DNA of 64,000 nt from Pseudoalteromonas aurantia 208 (GTDB lineage Bacteria; Pseudomonadota; Gammaproteobacteria; Enterobacterales; Alteromonadaceae): NCBI RefSeq assembly GCF_014858725.1, contig NZ_AQGV01000013.1:310001-374000 (forward strand), given 5' to 3'. This document shows, piece by piece, positions 56,204 to 63,208 of this stretch (position 1 is its first letter; each line of letters starts with the position of its first letter). A program made the translations under genes and the position numbers. The notes beneath the pieces are model-generated. The model was not told where the DNA came from. It worked only from the letters and a program-made list of their open reading frames with translations, and did no database searches.

Positions 56204-57979
56204 CTACTGATTTGGTAATGCTGCCGGGTGTCGATAAAACCAACCTTTAAACTCGAGTTTTCCTTCTCCTCCTGTTTGACCTGCGCCAATTTTAACGTGC
56301 TTTAATGCTTCATCAAAATGCACGCCACTGCCTCCTGATGAGTTGATCACGGCACCTCGTACCGAGCCATACAACTGACCACTACCAGATAACTTAATTG
56401 AAGTAAGAGGTGCATAAATAGACGCATACATATCTGAGGCGCCATTGACGATAATTCCATCAGCTCCGACAAATGAAGAGTACATACTAAACACCATATG
56501 CCCTGTCTTCGCCACGCCTTCTTGTTCCGTAATGACCTTTGCACTGGCGCCAAATTTTGCCTTACCCGTAACAAATACCGTTAAGGTTGTATCTTTTGCA
56601 ATAGTGATGCTGGTATTCCCCGATAATGTAAAATCACCATCGACTAACCAAATTACATCACCTCCATTATTGCCCGCGTCGACAACAATTTTACCATTAC
56701 TTCCAAGGCTAAAGTTTTTCATTCCAAAAACATATTCATTATCTACATCAGAATAACCATGACTTTGTTTCGTCATGTCAAAAATGTAAATATCATGCAC
56801 TTTTGAACTCCAAAATCCTTTATCAGTTGCACTTTTAGTAAAATATCCACGCTGTGGTGTAAATGTATACTCTTCCTGTGGTCCCACTGAAAAATCTAAA
56901 TACGTACTGGTATCACCCATTACATTGGGCATATTTAAAGGTAGGGCAAGTGGATCACATTCTTTATCAGGATTGTCAGGGTCATAATCTGGTGACGTTG
57001 GATCGTACACTTTAACCGGTTCAACAACGGTTTCTTGAGTTGGGTCAAATTGATAAATATCATCGGAGTAATGGACACTATTTTGCTCAAAAGCGCTGCC
57101 CGTTTGAAAGATGCCTGTGCCACCATAGCGAATATCAAGTTCTGTAGGCGTTATCGAGTTTAGAATATCACTTCCCCAGTTCATAGTGACATCACCATGT
57201 GCTCGAACATATCCGGATATACTGCCACCTCGATGCGTCACAAAGCCACGGGAAAGTACATTCCCCTCAACTCGCAGACCTCCACCAGATGAGATATCAA
57301 CGCCAGTATTAGACTGAACATTCCCTATAACAGGTGAAGAACCTTTTAAATATACAATCCCTGAGGCTTTAACATCTCCTTTAATGGGAGAGTGACCATT
57401 AATAACAACATCAGAATCCCCTATAACCGTATTAACGTCACCATTATTTGTTTTTGTCTGCTCATAAGTGCCTTGTGATGAATCATAACTATCTACCGAC
57501 CCACTACCAGATAGATTAACGCCTTTACACCCAGTCACTGCATTAGCAAATGGAGATTCATTTTCTGCGGGGATATAATCAAACTGTGCAACTAAATAAC
57601 TGCTTGCGTCTTCATGATAGCGAAAGCCATGACTGCTAATTTCAACAATGCTGTCTTCAGGGTTAGTAATGAGTGCATTATATTGTGCATCACCCCCTTT
57701 GAGTCCACCGACTCCAGTTTGGGTGCCAAACTGAGTTAACAAATCTTCCATTGTCAGACTCGAGTCTTTTTTTATAGCCTCTTTAATCGCTGTCGCACTA
57801 TCGAAAACGCCTTTCTCTGCAAGTAGCCGTGCATTTAAATCTTTTTGAAAGTTACCAGTGAGACGCTCTTGAACAATTGCTTCTTGTAAAGCGCCAAACA
57901 CCACCACACTCGCCATGGTACTCAATAACATCACTTTGATGAGTGTAAACCCGTGCTGCTTATGATTTATGAAGCTCAC
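56204..57979 (-). CDS. PilX/GspK-like minor pilin carrying a long beta-helical passenger
   Basis: 591 residues. The prepilin leader is followed by GFTLIKVMLLSTMASVVVFG: the expected Glu at position 5 of the mature pilin is Lys here. That loss is typical of tip minor pilins of the GspK/PilX type, which do not need the Glu5 salt bridge. Pilin-like helix and PilX-like segment run to about 130. A right-handed beta-helix-like region (about 160-320 and 400-560, repeats such as VIGNVQSNTGVDISSGGG and GADGIIVNGASDMYASIYAP) forms the rest. Last gene of the pilin cluster, in the place often held by pilX and pilY1. Confidence 0.75.
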   Translation of the reverse strand: MSFINHKQHGFTLIKVMLLSTMASVVVFGALQEAIVQERLTGNFQKDLNARLLAEKGVFDSATAIKEAIKKDSSLTMEDLLTQFGTQTGVGGLKGGDAQYNALITNPEDSIVEISSHGFRYHEDASSYLVAQFDYIPAENESPFANAVTGCKGVNLSGSGSVDSYDSSQGTYEQTKTNNGDVNTVIGDSDVVINGHSPIKGDVKASGIVYLKGSSPVIGNVQSNTGVDISSGGGLRVEGNVLSRGFVTHRGGSISGYVRAHGDVTMNWGSDILNSITPTELDIRYGGTGIFQTGSAFEQNSVHYSDDIYQFDPTQETVVEPVKVYDPTSPDYDPDNPDKECDPLALPLNMPNVMGDTSTYLDFSVGPQEEYTFTPQRGYFTKSATDKGFWSSKVHDIYIFDMTKQSHGYSDVDNEYVFGMKNFSLGSNGKIVVDAGNNGGDVIWLVDGDFTLSGNTSITIAKDTTLTVFVTGKAKFGASAKVITEQEGVAKTGHMVFSMYSSFVGADGIIVNGASDMYASIYAPLTSIKLSGSGQLYGSVRGAVINSSGGSGVHFDEALKHVKIGAGQTGGEGKLEFKGWFYRHPAALPNQ

Positions 57980-58500
57980 TAAAAATCCGCCATTATCATG
58001 CGCGTCACCGCGATATCAATATCAATGCCATTAGCAAACTGTATTGGTACATTATCTGGTATTACAGTCACTTTGATTAATAACCCGCTATCTGAGCTCG
58101 TAAAATTGAGTGCTTGTACACCTCGTAACAAGTTAACCGGTACTGAAGCTGGGTTGCCAGTTAACGTTACCGAGCACACAAGATAACCCTCATTCAAGGT
58201 ATATAGCTCAGTATACGCGCTAGCTGGAATAGTGCCTTGGCATGAGAGGATTTGCGCATCTTGATCTATGTGCAGCTCGGAACCATTATTTTCAATGCGA
58301 GGGAGAATATTTGTTTGCTTTATGCTTCTCGTAAACACTTGACTGGTATAACGGACGACCTCCTGTGCATGCGAAAGCTCTTGGGTCACTACGATGGTAC
58401 TCTTAATAGCAGAGTATGACATACTTACCCCGGCTAATAAAAACATACCCGCAGCCATCGCGACCATTAATTCAAGTAAGGTATAGCCATGTACTTTCAT
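57979..58500 (-). CDS. PilW-like minor pilin
   Basis: 173 residues from the ATG that overlaps the pilV stop (TGATG). The prepilin cleavage site is MKVHG-YTLLELMVAMAAGMFLLAGVSM, with Glu5 present. The rest resembles the PilW/GspJ beta fold (LLRGVQALNFTSSDSGLLIKVTV). It is part of the type IV pilus initiation complex with PilV, FimT, PilX and PilE. Overlaps the PilX-like gene by one base. Upstream in-frame GTG at 58515 is less likely. Confidence 0.8.
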   Translation of the reverse strand: MKVHGYTLLELMVAMAAGMFLLAGVSMSYSAIKSTIVVTQELSHAQEVVRYTSQVFTRSIKQTNILPRIENNGSELHIDQDAQILSCQGTIPASAYTELYTLNEGYLVCSVTLTGNPASVPVNLLRGVQALNFTSSDSGLLIKVTVIPDNVPIQFANGIDIDIAVTRMIMADF

Positions 58501-58934
58501 CACAAAGGAGTACACCCTGGATCAAGGGTGATATAACTTGCATTGAGTGTGATCTGATCTTGTATATTATTATTTTCTTTAAACTCATTGTCAGTACGTT
58601 TATCTTGCCAACTCACTGTAACTTGCATTTCATTGGCATATGTATCAGGCAAAGTGATAGAGTAATGATAGGTCAATGAAGGATCTGGGCCCAACCAAGT
58701 TTGTAAATTTTCATCGCTTAATAACAAAGTGCCTAGCTGTAATCGACATGCCCTAACCCATAAACGTTCAATGGCATTTTGCCCTTGCACTAAAGACATG
58801 GTGTAATCAAAACTATTGTTTGCAAATTGCAAAGATTTAAGCTGTGTTGCAGCCAGTCCCAGCAAAGCAAGCCCAGCAACAAGCATGGACACCATAACTT
58901 CTAAAAGTGAAAAACCATTTTTTCTCATGCGCAA
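58500..58934 (-). CDS. pilV: PilV-like minor pilin
   Basis: 144 residues starting MRMRKNGFSLLEVMVSMLVAGLALLGLAATQ, a type IV prepilin peptidase site with Glu5, followed by the PilV-type sequence LQFANNSFDYTMSLVQGQNAIERLWVRA. A minor pilin that primes pilus assembly. Overlaps FimT upstream by 10 bases and PilW downstream by one base. Confidence 0.82.
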   Translation of the reverse strand: MRMRKNGFSLLEVMVSMLVAGLALLGLAATQLKSLQFANNSFDYTMSLVQGQNAIERLWVRACRLQLGTLLLSDENLQTWLGPDPSLTYHYSITLPDTYANEMQVTVSWQDKRTDNEFKENNNIQDQITLNASYITLDPGCTPL

Positions 58935-59389
58935 TTATTAACAGCCTTACCAACCCAGCTTTGTCCACTTTGTAAAATACACAAACGAAAATCAGCCGTT
59001 GAGTCATCTTTGTCTGATACTAAGATATTACTCGCCAAATTAAGTTCCCCTGTAGAGCGCACAATACGATCTACTAAATCGATTTCAATGGTTGCATGCA
59101 GTGGATCAAAGCGCTTTAATGTGACCACCTGTCCATCTCGTGTCGCCTGTACCAGCCAGCTATTATCACTTCTAGATAAAGTGATTGTTTCGACGCTCTT
59201 AACCGCTTCACTTCGCGCAAACTTATAGACTACACTTAGCTGATTAACACTGTTAATCAACCTATCTTGCTTTACCTGTTTCGTAAAAGATGGCACAGCC
59301 AACACCGATAAAATTGCAATGATCCCAAGAGCAATAATGAGTTCAATCAATGTGAACCCTTTGTTTCCTCTCTTGTTACCAACAGTCAT
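58925..59389 (-). CDS. FimT/GspH-like prepilin
   Basis: 154 residues with leader MTVGNKRGNKG and mature start FTLIELIIALGIIAILSVLAVPSF (Glu5 present). The GspH/FimT domain shows DRLINSVNQLSVVYKFARSEAVKS and a C-terminal GQSWVGKAVNNC with paired Cys. Probably one of the pilus initiation set. Overlaps the PilE-like gene by 14 bases and PilV by 10. Confidence 0.82.
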   Translation of the reverse strand: MTVGNKRGNKGFTLIELIIALGIIAILSVLAVPSFTKQVKQDRLINSVNQLSVVYKFARSEAVKSVETITLSRSDNSWLVQATRDGQVVTLKRFDPLHATIEIDLVDRIVRSTGELNLASNILVSDKDDSTADFRLCILQSGQSWVGKAVNNCA

Positions 59390-59789
59390 CTGATACTGCT
59401 CCTTTCATCCCTTGATGATTAAGTGTTAAAGTGCCACACCGATCTGTAATTTGCGGCCCTCCCACAATTGCGACTGCAGAAAGAGTAAATGCGCGGCTGC
59501 GAAAATTCCCTCCATCTTGCGGTTTATCCTGGTTAAGGTATTTAAAGTTGTAACCTTGCGTCGTCAAAGTAATGTTAAATTGTGATGAATCAGGGTACCC
59601 GCCATTTCTAGAGTATATACGCTCTAATAATGCAGCCACTTGCAACATCTTTTGTTGCGCTTCTGAGCGCCGACTTTCTTGCACATATTCAAAATAAGAT
59701 GGCATAGCTAAACTACCAAGCACAGCCACTATCAATACTGAGATAAGTAACTCAGTTAAGGTAAACCCTTTTGATAAACGTAATTGCAC
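59376..59789 (-). CDS. pilE: PilE-like type IV pilin
   Basis: 137 residues from the GTG at 59789, preceded by a GGAG site 7 bases upstream. It gives a short prepilin leader and the site KG-FTLTELLISVLIVAVLGSLAMPSYFEYVQESRRSEAQ (Glu5). The globular part has a C-terminal disulfide-type pair (DRCGTLTLNHQGMKGAVSDDC). It resembles the PilE minor pilins next to FimT/PilV clusters. An upstream ATG at 59822 would put extra hydrophobic residues in the leader and is less likely. Confidence 0.82.
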   Translation of the reverse strand: MQLRLSKGFTLTELLISVLIVAVLGSLAMPSYFEYVQESRRSEAQQKMLQVAALLERIYSRNGGYPDSSQFNITLTTQGYNFKYLNQDKPQDGGNFRSRAFTLSAVAIVGGPQITDRCGTLTLNHQGMKGAVSDDCW

Positions 59790-60084
59790 AAAAACTCCAA
59801 AAACAAATGATAACGCTGTCATAAAACCAATTACAGGAACAGATAGTATAGACTGAGTTACAAATAGTTAATACTTATTTATTAACCAAATTATCACATA
59901 CAGCGACTATTTAAAAATCAGATCTTGTTCAAATAGACATCAACATCGTGAACAAAAAATACGACTTTATGAACTTGGGTGGTTGGTTATGTACATCCTG
60001 TGTATTAATCTTATTGTTGTTATATCAACCGATTTTTACACTGAAAATATGAATTGTTTTTATTTTTCAGAGGGGTAGTCATTA
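59790..60084. other. Region between the pilin operon and rplI
   Basis: A/T-rich, no coding potential seen. It should carry the promoter of the pilin operon on the minus strand. I could not identify a clear promoter pair. Confidence 0.4.
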
Positions 60085-60113
60085 AAAAGCCGTACACAGG
60101 CGTGCACGGCTTT
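60085..60113 (-). terminator. Terminator of the rpsF-priB-rpsR-rplI operon
   Basis: 11-bp stem AAGCCGTGCAC / GTGTACGGCTT (one G-U) with a 4-base loop, followed on the minus strand by TTTTTAAT, 12 bases after the rplI stop. Confidence 0.85.
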
Positions 60114-60125
60114 GCTTAATAAGTA

Positions 60126-60578
60126 TTAAGCTTCAGCAATAACGATTACTTTAATAGTAGCGGTTACGTCTGAGTGTACTGCGATTGCAACGTCAAATTC
60201 GCCAGTCTCACGGATAGTACCAAGAGGTAGACGAACTTCTGATTTAGCAACTTCAACACCAACAGCCGAAATCGCTTCAGCGATGTCGCGAGTACCGATA
60301 GAACCGAATAGCTTACCTTCGTCACCAGCTTTAGATACTAAAGTAACTTCTGCTAATGCTTCTAGTTTGTCAGCGCGTGCTTGAGCAGCCACTAACCCTT
60401 CAGCGATTTTCGCTTCTAATTCAGCACGACGTGCTTCGAAAGTTTCGATATTTGCTTTAGTCGCAGGAACTGCTCTACCTTTCGGGAATAAGAAGTTACG
60501 TGCGAAGCCAGATTTAACTGCAACCTGGTCACCTAGGCCACCTAGGTTAGCGATCTTGTCTAGTAGAATAACTTGCAT
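60126..60578 (-). CDS. rplI: 50S ribosomal protein L9
   Basis: 150 residues. The signature MQVILLDKIANLGGLGDQVAVKSGFARNFLFP is the conserved N-terminal RNA-binding domain, followed by the long connecting helix and the C-terminal domain (KLFGSIGTRDIAEAI). Last gene of the S6 operon. Confidence 0.97.
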   Translation of the reverse strand: MQVILLDKIANLGGLGDQVAVKSGFARNFLFPKGRAVPATKANIETFEARRAELEAKIAEGLVAAQARADKLEALAEVTLVSKAGDEGKLFGSIGTRDIAEAISAVGVEVAKSEVRLPLGTIRETGEFDVAIAVHSDVTATIKVIVIAEA

Positions 60579-60613
60579 GTCTCTACACCTTTTAAAAACT
60601 GTTAATCAGCTGC

Positions 60614-60841
60614 TTACTTATGTAAGTCAGTGTATGGAAGAAGGGCTAAGTAGCGAGCACGCTTGATAGCAGTTGCTAGCTGGCGCTGGTATTTAGCGCT
60701 TGTACCTGTAATACGGCTAGGTACGATTTTGCCACTTTCTGTTACATAGTTTCTAAGAGTAGCTAGATCTTTATAATCGATTTGTTGTACGCCTTCCGCT
60801 TTAAAACGGCAGAACTTACGACGTCTGAAATAACGTGCCAT
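60614..60841 (-). CDS. rpsR: 30S ribosomal protein S18
   Basis: 75 residues from the ATG at 60841 (MARYFRRRKFCRFKAEG), the standard S18 start. A longer in-frame form at 60889 adds 16 non-conserved residues and is rejected. S18 pairs with S6 in the 30S platform, and its partner rpsF is the first gene of the operon. Confidence 0.96.
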   Translation of the reverse strand: MARYFRRRKFCRFKAEGVQQIDYKDLATLRNYVTESGKIVPSRITGTSAKYQRQLATAIKRARYLALLPYTDLHK

Positions 60842-60851
60842 GAGTAATTCC

Positions 60852-61178
60852 TCAATTAATTCTTTCAATATGTTGTGCATGTAATACAAGTTGACTCAAA
60901 CCGTTTCGGCTTTCGTGTCGGTTTAAAAAACCGCGTACCTGTATTGCTTGCCCAACGTATAAATGCTGAGTTTGATCCTGGAATGTTTCCCCACTTGCAA
61001 CCACTTGAAGTCGAACATAACTATTACGGTTAAGCTCTGCTTCAACTTGCATTGATTTATGTTCAAGAACAAAAATGCAATGTGGAATACCAGCAGGACT
61101 TTGACTAAATTTGGGTGTTTTACAAATCATGCCCGAAAGCACATATTGATTTGTATACAGGTCAGCCTGTTGTTGCAC
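60852..61178 (-). CDS. priB: Primosomal replication protein PriB
   Basis: 108 residues, an OB-fold single-strand DNA-binding protein. The family segment NQYVLSGMICKTPKFSQSPAGIPHCIFVLEH matches PriB. It helps PriA restart stalled forks. GTG start with a GAGG site 8 bases upstream. The position between rpsF and rpsR is the conserved enterobacterial order. Confidence 0.92.
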   Translation of the reverse strand: MQQQADLYTNQYVLSGMICKTPKFSQSPAGIPHCIFVLEHKSMQVEAELNRNSYVRLQVVASGETFQDQTQHLYVGQAIQVRGFLNRHESRNGLSQLVLHAQHIERIN

Positions 61179-61214
61179 CGCAAACCCTCAGTCAATATCC
61201 AGAGTCAATAACGA

Positions 61215-61556
61215 TTAAGCAGTAGCTGCTTCTTTTTTCTCTTCTCTTACAAGAGGAGATGCTTCAGTTACAGCAGTTTTAGTACGCATAACTAAGTTAC
61301 GAAGTACTGCATCGTTGTAGCGGAAAGAAGTTTCAAGCTCGCTGATTACTTCAGTTGTTGCTTCAACGTTCATAAGAACATAGTGTGCTTTATGAAGCTT
61401 TTCGATTGGGTATGCCAATTGACGACGGCCCCAGTCTTCAAGACGGTGAATAGTGCCACCAGCTTCAGTGATAGAACCAGTATAACGCTCGATCATACCA
61501 GGTACTTGCTCACTTTGATCTGGGTGAACCATGAATACGATTTCGTAATGACGCAT
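61215..61556 (-). CDS. rpsF: 30S ribosomal protein S6
   Basis: 113 residues. MRHYEIVFMVHPDQSEQVPGMIERY and YPIEKLHKAHYVLMNVEA are diagnostic, with the Ala/Glu-rich tail that can be modified by RimK in relatives. First gene of the operon; a structured leader precedes it. Confidence 0.97.
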   Translation of the reverse strand: MRHYEIVFMVHPDQSEQVPGMIERYTGSITEAGGTIHRLEDWGRRQLAYPIEKLHKAHYVLMNVEATTEVISELETSFRYNDAVLRNLVMRTKTAVTEASPLVREEKKEAATA

Positions 61557-61580
61557 GGATATTCCTTACGGTTAATATAG

Positions 61581-61616
61581 CCTTGTCCCGTTTCGGCCAG
61601 TCGGGGTAAGGCAAGG
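61581..61616 (-). promoter_or_regulatory. Structured leader of rpsF, candidate S6:S18 autoregulatory element
   Basis: On the minus strand an outer stem CCTTG / CAAGG and an inner stem CCCCG / CGGG enclose a loop carrying GGCCGAAA, 25 bases before the rpsF start. Many bacteria control this operon by S6:S18 binding to such a leader. The assignment is by position and general shape, not by alignment. Confidence 0.5.
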
Positions 61617-61646
61617 AACTAAATATGATAGCCGAAATGAGCGCGT

Positions 61647-61675
61647 ATTCTACGCGTAGTTTGAAAAATACGCAA
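61647..61675 (-). promoter_or_regulatory. Promoter of the rpsF operon
   Basis: -35 TTGCGT (61670-61675), 17-base spacer, -10 TAGAAT (61647-61652), then a G/C-rich start region (ACGCGC), the pattern of stringently controlled ribosomal promoters. Confidence 0.65.
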
Positions 61676-61731
61676 TAGGGTTTTTTAGGGAATTAACAAT
61701 TTAAAGAAAGATAATATAATACAAGGAAATT

Positions 61732-61807
61732 TGGAGCGGCACACGAGGCTCGAACTCGTGACCTCGACCTTGGCAAGGTCGCGCTCTACCAACTGAGCTA
61801 GTGCCGC
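61732..61807 (-). tRNA. tRNA-Gly (GCC), copy 6 in transcription order
   Basis: 76 nt, cloverleaf with acceptor stem GCGGCAC, D arm AGCTCAGTTGG, anticodon stem and loop GACCTTGCCAAGGTC (anticodon GCC), T arm with GTTCGAGCC, encoded CCA. Last copy of the array. Confidence 0.96.
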
Positions 61808-61843
61808 ATTGCAGATCTGAAAAAGTCAGATAAAATTTGAAAT

Positions 61844-61919
61844 TGGAGCGGCACACGAGGCTCGAACTCGTGACCTCGACCTTGGCAAGGTCGCGCTCTA
61901 CCAACTGAGCTAGTGCCGC
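61844..61919 (-). tRNA. tRNA-Gly (GCC), copy 5
   Basis: Identical to the neighbouring copies, including the encoded CCA. A 36-base spacer separates it from the next copy. Confidence 0.96.
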
Positions 61920-61955
61920 ATTGCAGATCTGAAAAAGTCAGATAAAATTTGAAAT

Positions 61956-62031
61956 TGGAGCGGCACACGAGGCTCGAACTCGTGACCTCGACCTTGGCAA
62001 GGTCGCGCTCTACCAACTGAGCTAGTGCCGC
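61956..62031 (-). tRNA. tRNA-Gly (GCC), copy 4
   Basis: Identical sequence, same 36-base spacer on both sides (ATTGCAGATCTG at one end, read on the plus strand). Confidence 0.96.
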
Positions 62032-62067
62032 ATTGCAGATCTGAAAAAGTCAGATAAAATTTGAAAT

Positions 62068-62143
62068 TGGAGCGGCACACGAGGCTCGAACTCGTGACCT
62101 CGACCTTGGCAAGGTCGCGCTCTACCAACTGAGCTAGTGCCGC
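62068..62143 (-). tRNA. tRNA-Gly (GCC), copy 3
   Basis: Identical sequence. The spacer to copy 2 is different: 23 bases, unlike the repeated 36-base one. Confidence 0.96.
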
Positions 62144-62166
62144 ATCACAATGAGTAAATTTTAATT

Positions 62167-62242
62167 TGGAGCGGCACACGAGGCTCGAACTCGTGACCTC
62201 GACCTTGGCAAGGTCGCGCTCTACCAACTGAGCTAGTGCCGC
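62167..62242 (-). tRNA. tRNA-Gly (GCC), copy 2
   Basis: Identical sequence; followed in transcription order by the 23-base spacer and preceded by the 36-base one. Confidence 0.96.
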
Positions 62243-62278
62243 ATTGCAGATCTGAAAAAGTCAGATAAAATTTGAAAT

Positions 62279-62354
62279 TGGAGCGGCACACGAGGCTCGA
62301 ACTCGTGACCTCGACCTTGGCAAGGTCGCGCTCTACCAACTGAGCTAGTGCCGC
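62279..62354 (-). tRNA. tRNA-Gly (GCC), copy 1
   Basis: First copy after the promoter; identical to the others. The leader ahead of it is about 60 bases long. Confidence 0.96.
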
Positions 62355-62383
62355 ATTAAAACTTACAACTTAAGATTGGTAAG

Positions 62384-62417
62384 AAAAACCCCACTAGGCT
62401 TCTCGTCTTAAGCGGGG
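62384..62417 (-). terminator. Candidate terminator of orn overlapping the tRNA start region
   Basis: Minus strand CCCC-G-C / G-T-GGGG outer stem (long loop) followed by TTTTT. The 5' arm coincides with the likely tRNA transcription start, so RNA begun there would lack part of the stem and pass through. Confidence 0.45.
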
Positions 62418-62421
62418 CAGG

Positions 62422-62449
62422 ATTCTACAAGATAAAAAAAGCTTTGCAA
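62422..62449 (-). promoter_or_regulatory. Promoter of the tRNA-Gly array
   Basis: -35 TTGCAA (62444-62449), 16-base spacer, -10 TAGAAT (62422-62427), then a G/C-rich discriminator (GCCCCGC) characteristic of growth-rate-controlled stable RNA promoters. It overlaps the end of orn and a short GCTTGCAAAGC hairpin with T-run. Confidence 0.65.
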
Positions 62450-62457
62450 GCGTTTTT

Positions 62458-63003
62458 TTACAGATTAAAGAATTTTTGCTGATACACCTTCAATTCCATA
62501 ATAGAATCTTTGATGTCATCCAAAGCAAGATGTGAACTTTTTTTGGTCACATCTTTCAACAATTCAGGCTTCCAACGTCTTGCTAATTCTTTTACCGTAC
62601 TCACATCCAAATTACGGTAATGGAAATAAGCCTCTAGTTCTGGCATATATTTATTCAAAAAACGACGATCTTGGCCTATGGAGTTCCCACACATAGGTGA
62701 CTTCGCTGGTGGCACCCATGCTTTCAAAAAGTCTAATGTTTGTTTAATCGCATCTTCTTCAGAAAACTGACTCGCTTTACAACGCGCAGTTAACCCTGAA
62801 CGGCCGTGCTGATTAGTACACCACTCATCCATACCATCAAGAAGTTCATCACTTTGATGAATGGCGATTACTGGCCCTTCGGCCAATATATTTAAATCAC
62901 CATCAGTGATTACTGTGGCTATTTCTAGTATTTTATCTGTTTTTGGTTCTAACCCCGTCATTTCGAGATCAAGCCAAATCAAATTTGATTCATTCAAAGA
63001 CAT
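62458..63003 (-). CDS. orn: Oligoribonuclease (DEDDh exonuclease)
   Basis: 181 residues. The exonuclease motifs are LIWLDLEMTGLEP (near 10, Asp-x-Glu), the middle Asp in GNSIGQDRRFLNKYMPELE, and HLALDDIKDSIMEL at the end (His and Asp). It degrades 2-5 nt RNAs and pGpG in the cytoplasm. It diverges from rsgA, as in E. coli. Confidence 0.96.
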   Translation of the reverse strand: MSLNESNLIWLDLEMTGLEPKTDKILEIATVITDGDLNILAEGPVIAIHQSDELLDGMDEWCTNQHGRSGLTARCKASQFSEEDAIKQTLDFLKAWVPPAKSPMCGNSIGQDRRFLNKYMPELEAYFHYRNLDVSTVKELARRWKPELLKDVTKKSSHLALDDIKDSIMELKVYQQKFFNL

Positions 63004-63208
63004 AAACTACCTTAGCGGTACTTTCCTTTAGATCCAGTGCAATAACATATATCATATTAGCTTCATCAGTTGACCTAAAGCTTTTTTTTAAAAAGCGGGG
63101 CATTTAATTGAGTTATAGACCAATTACATGCGGCTCACAAAACAAACAGTACATTAATAGGCAAATTTAAACAAATTTCCTTTTATTGAACGAAAGATCA
63201 AAGTGAAC

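Noticed and set aside
61701..62339. Minus-strand open frames reading MVERDLAKVEVTSSSLVCRS repeatedly
   Set aside because: They are translations of the six tRNA-Gly genes and their spacers, not proteins.
61732..62354. CRISPR-like array of regular repeats
   Set aside because: Repeat units are 76-nt tRNA genes with identical spacers; spacers are not unique sequences and no cas genes are present.
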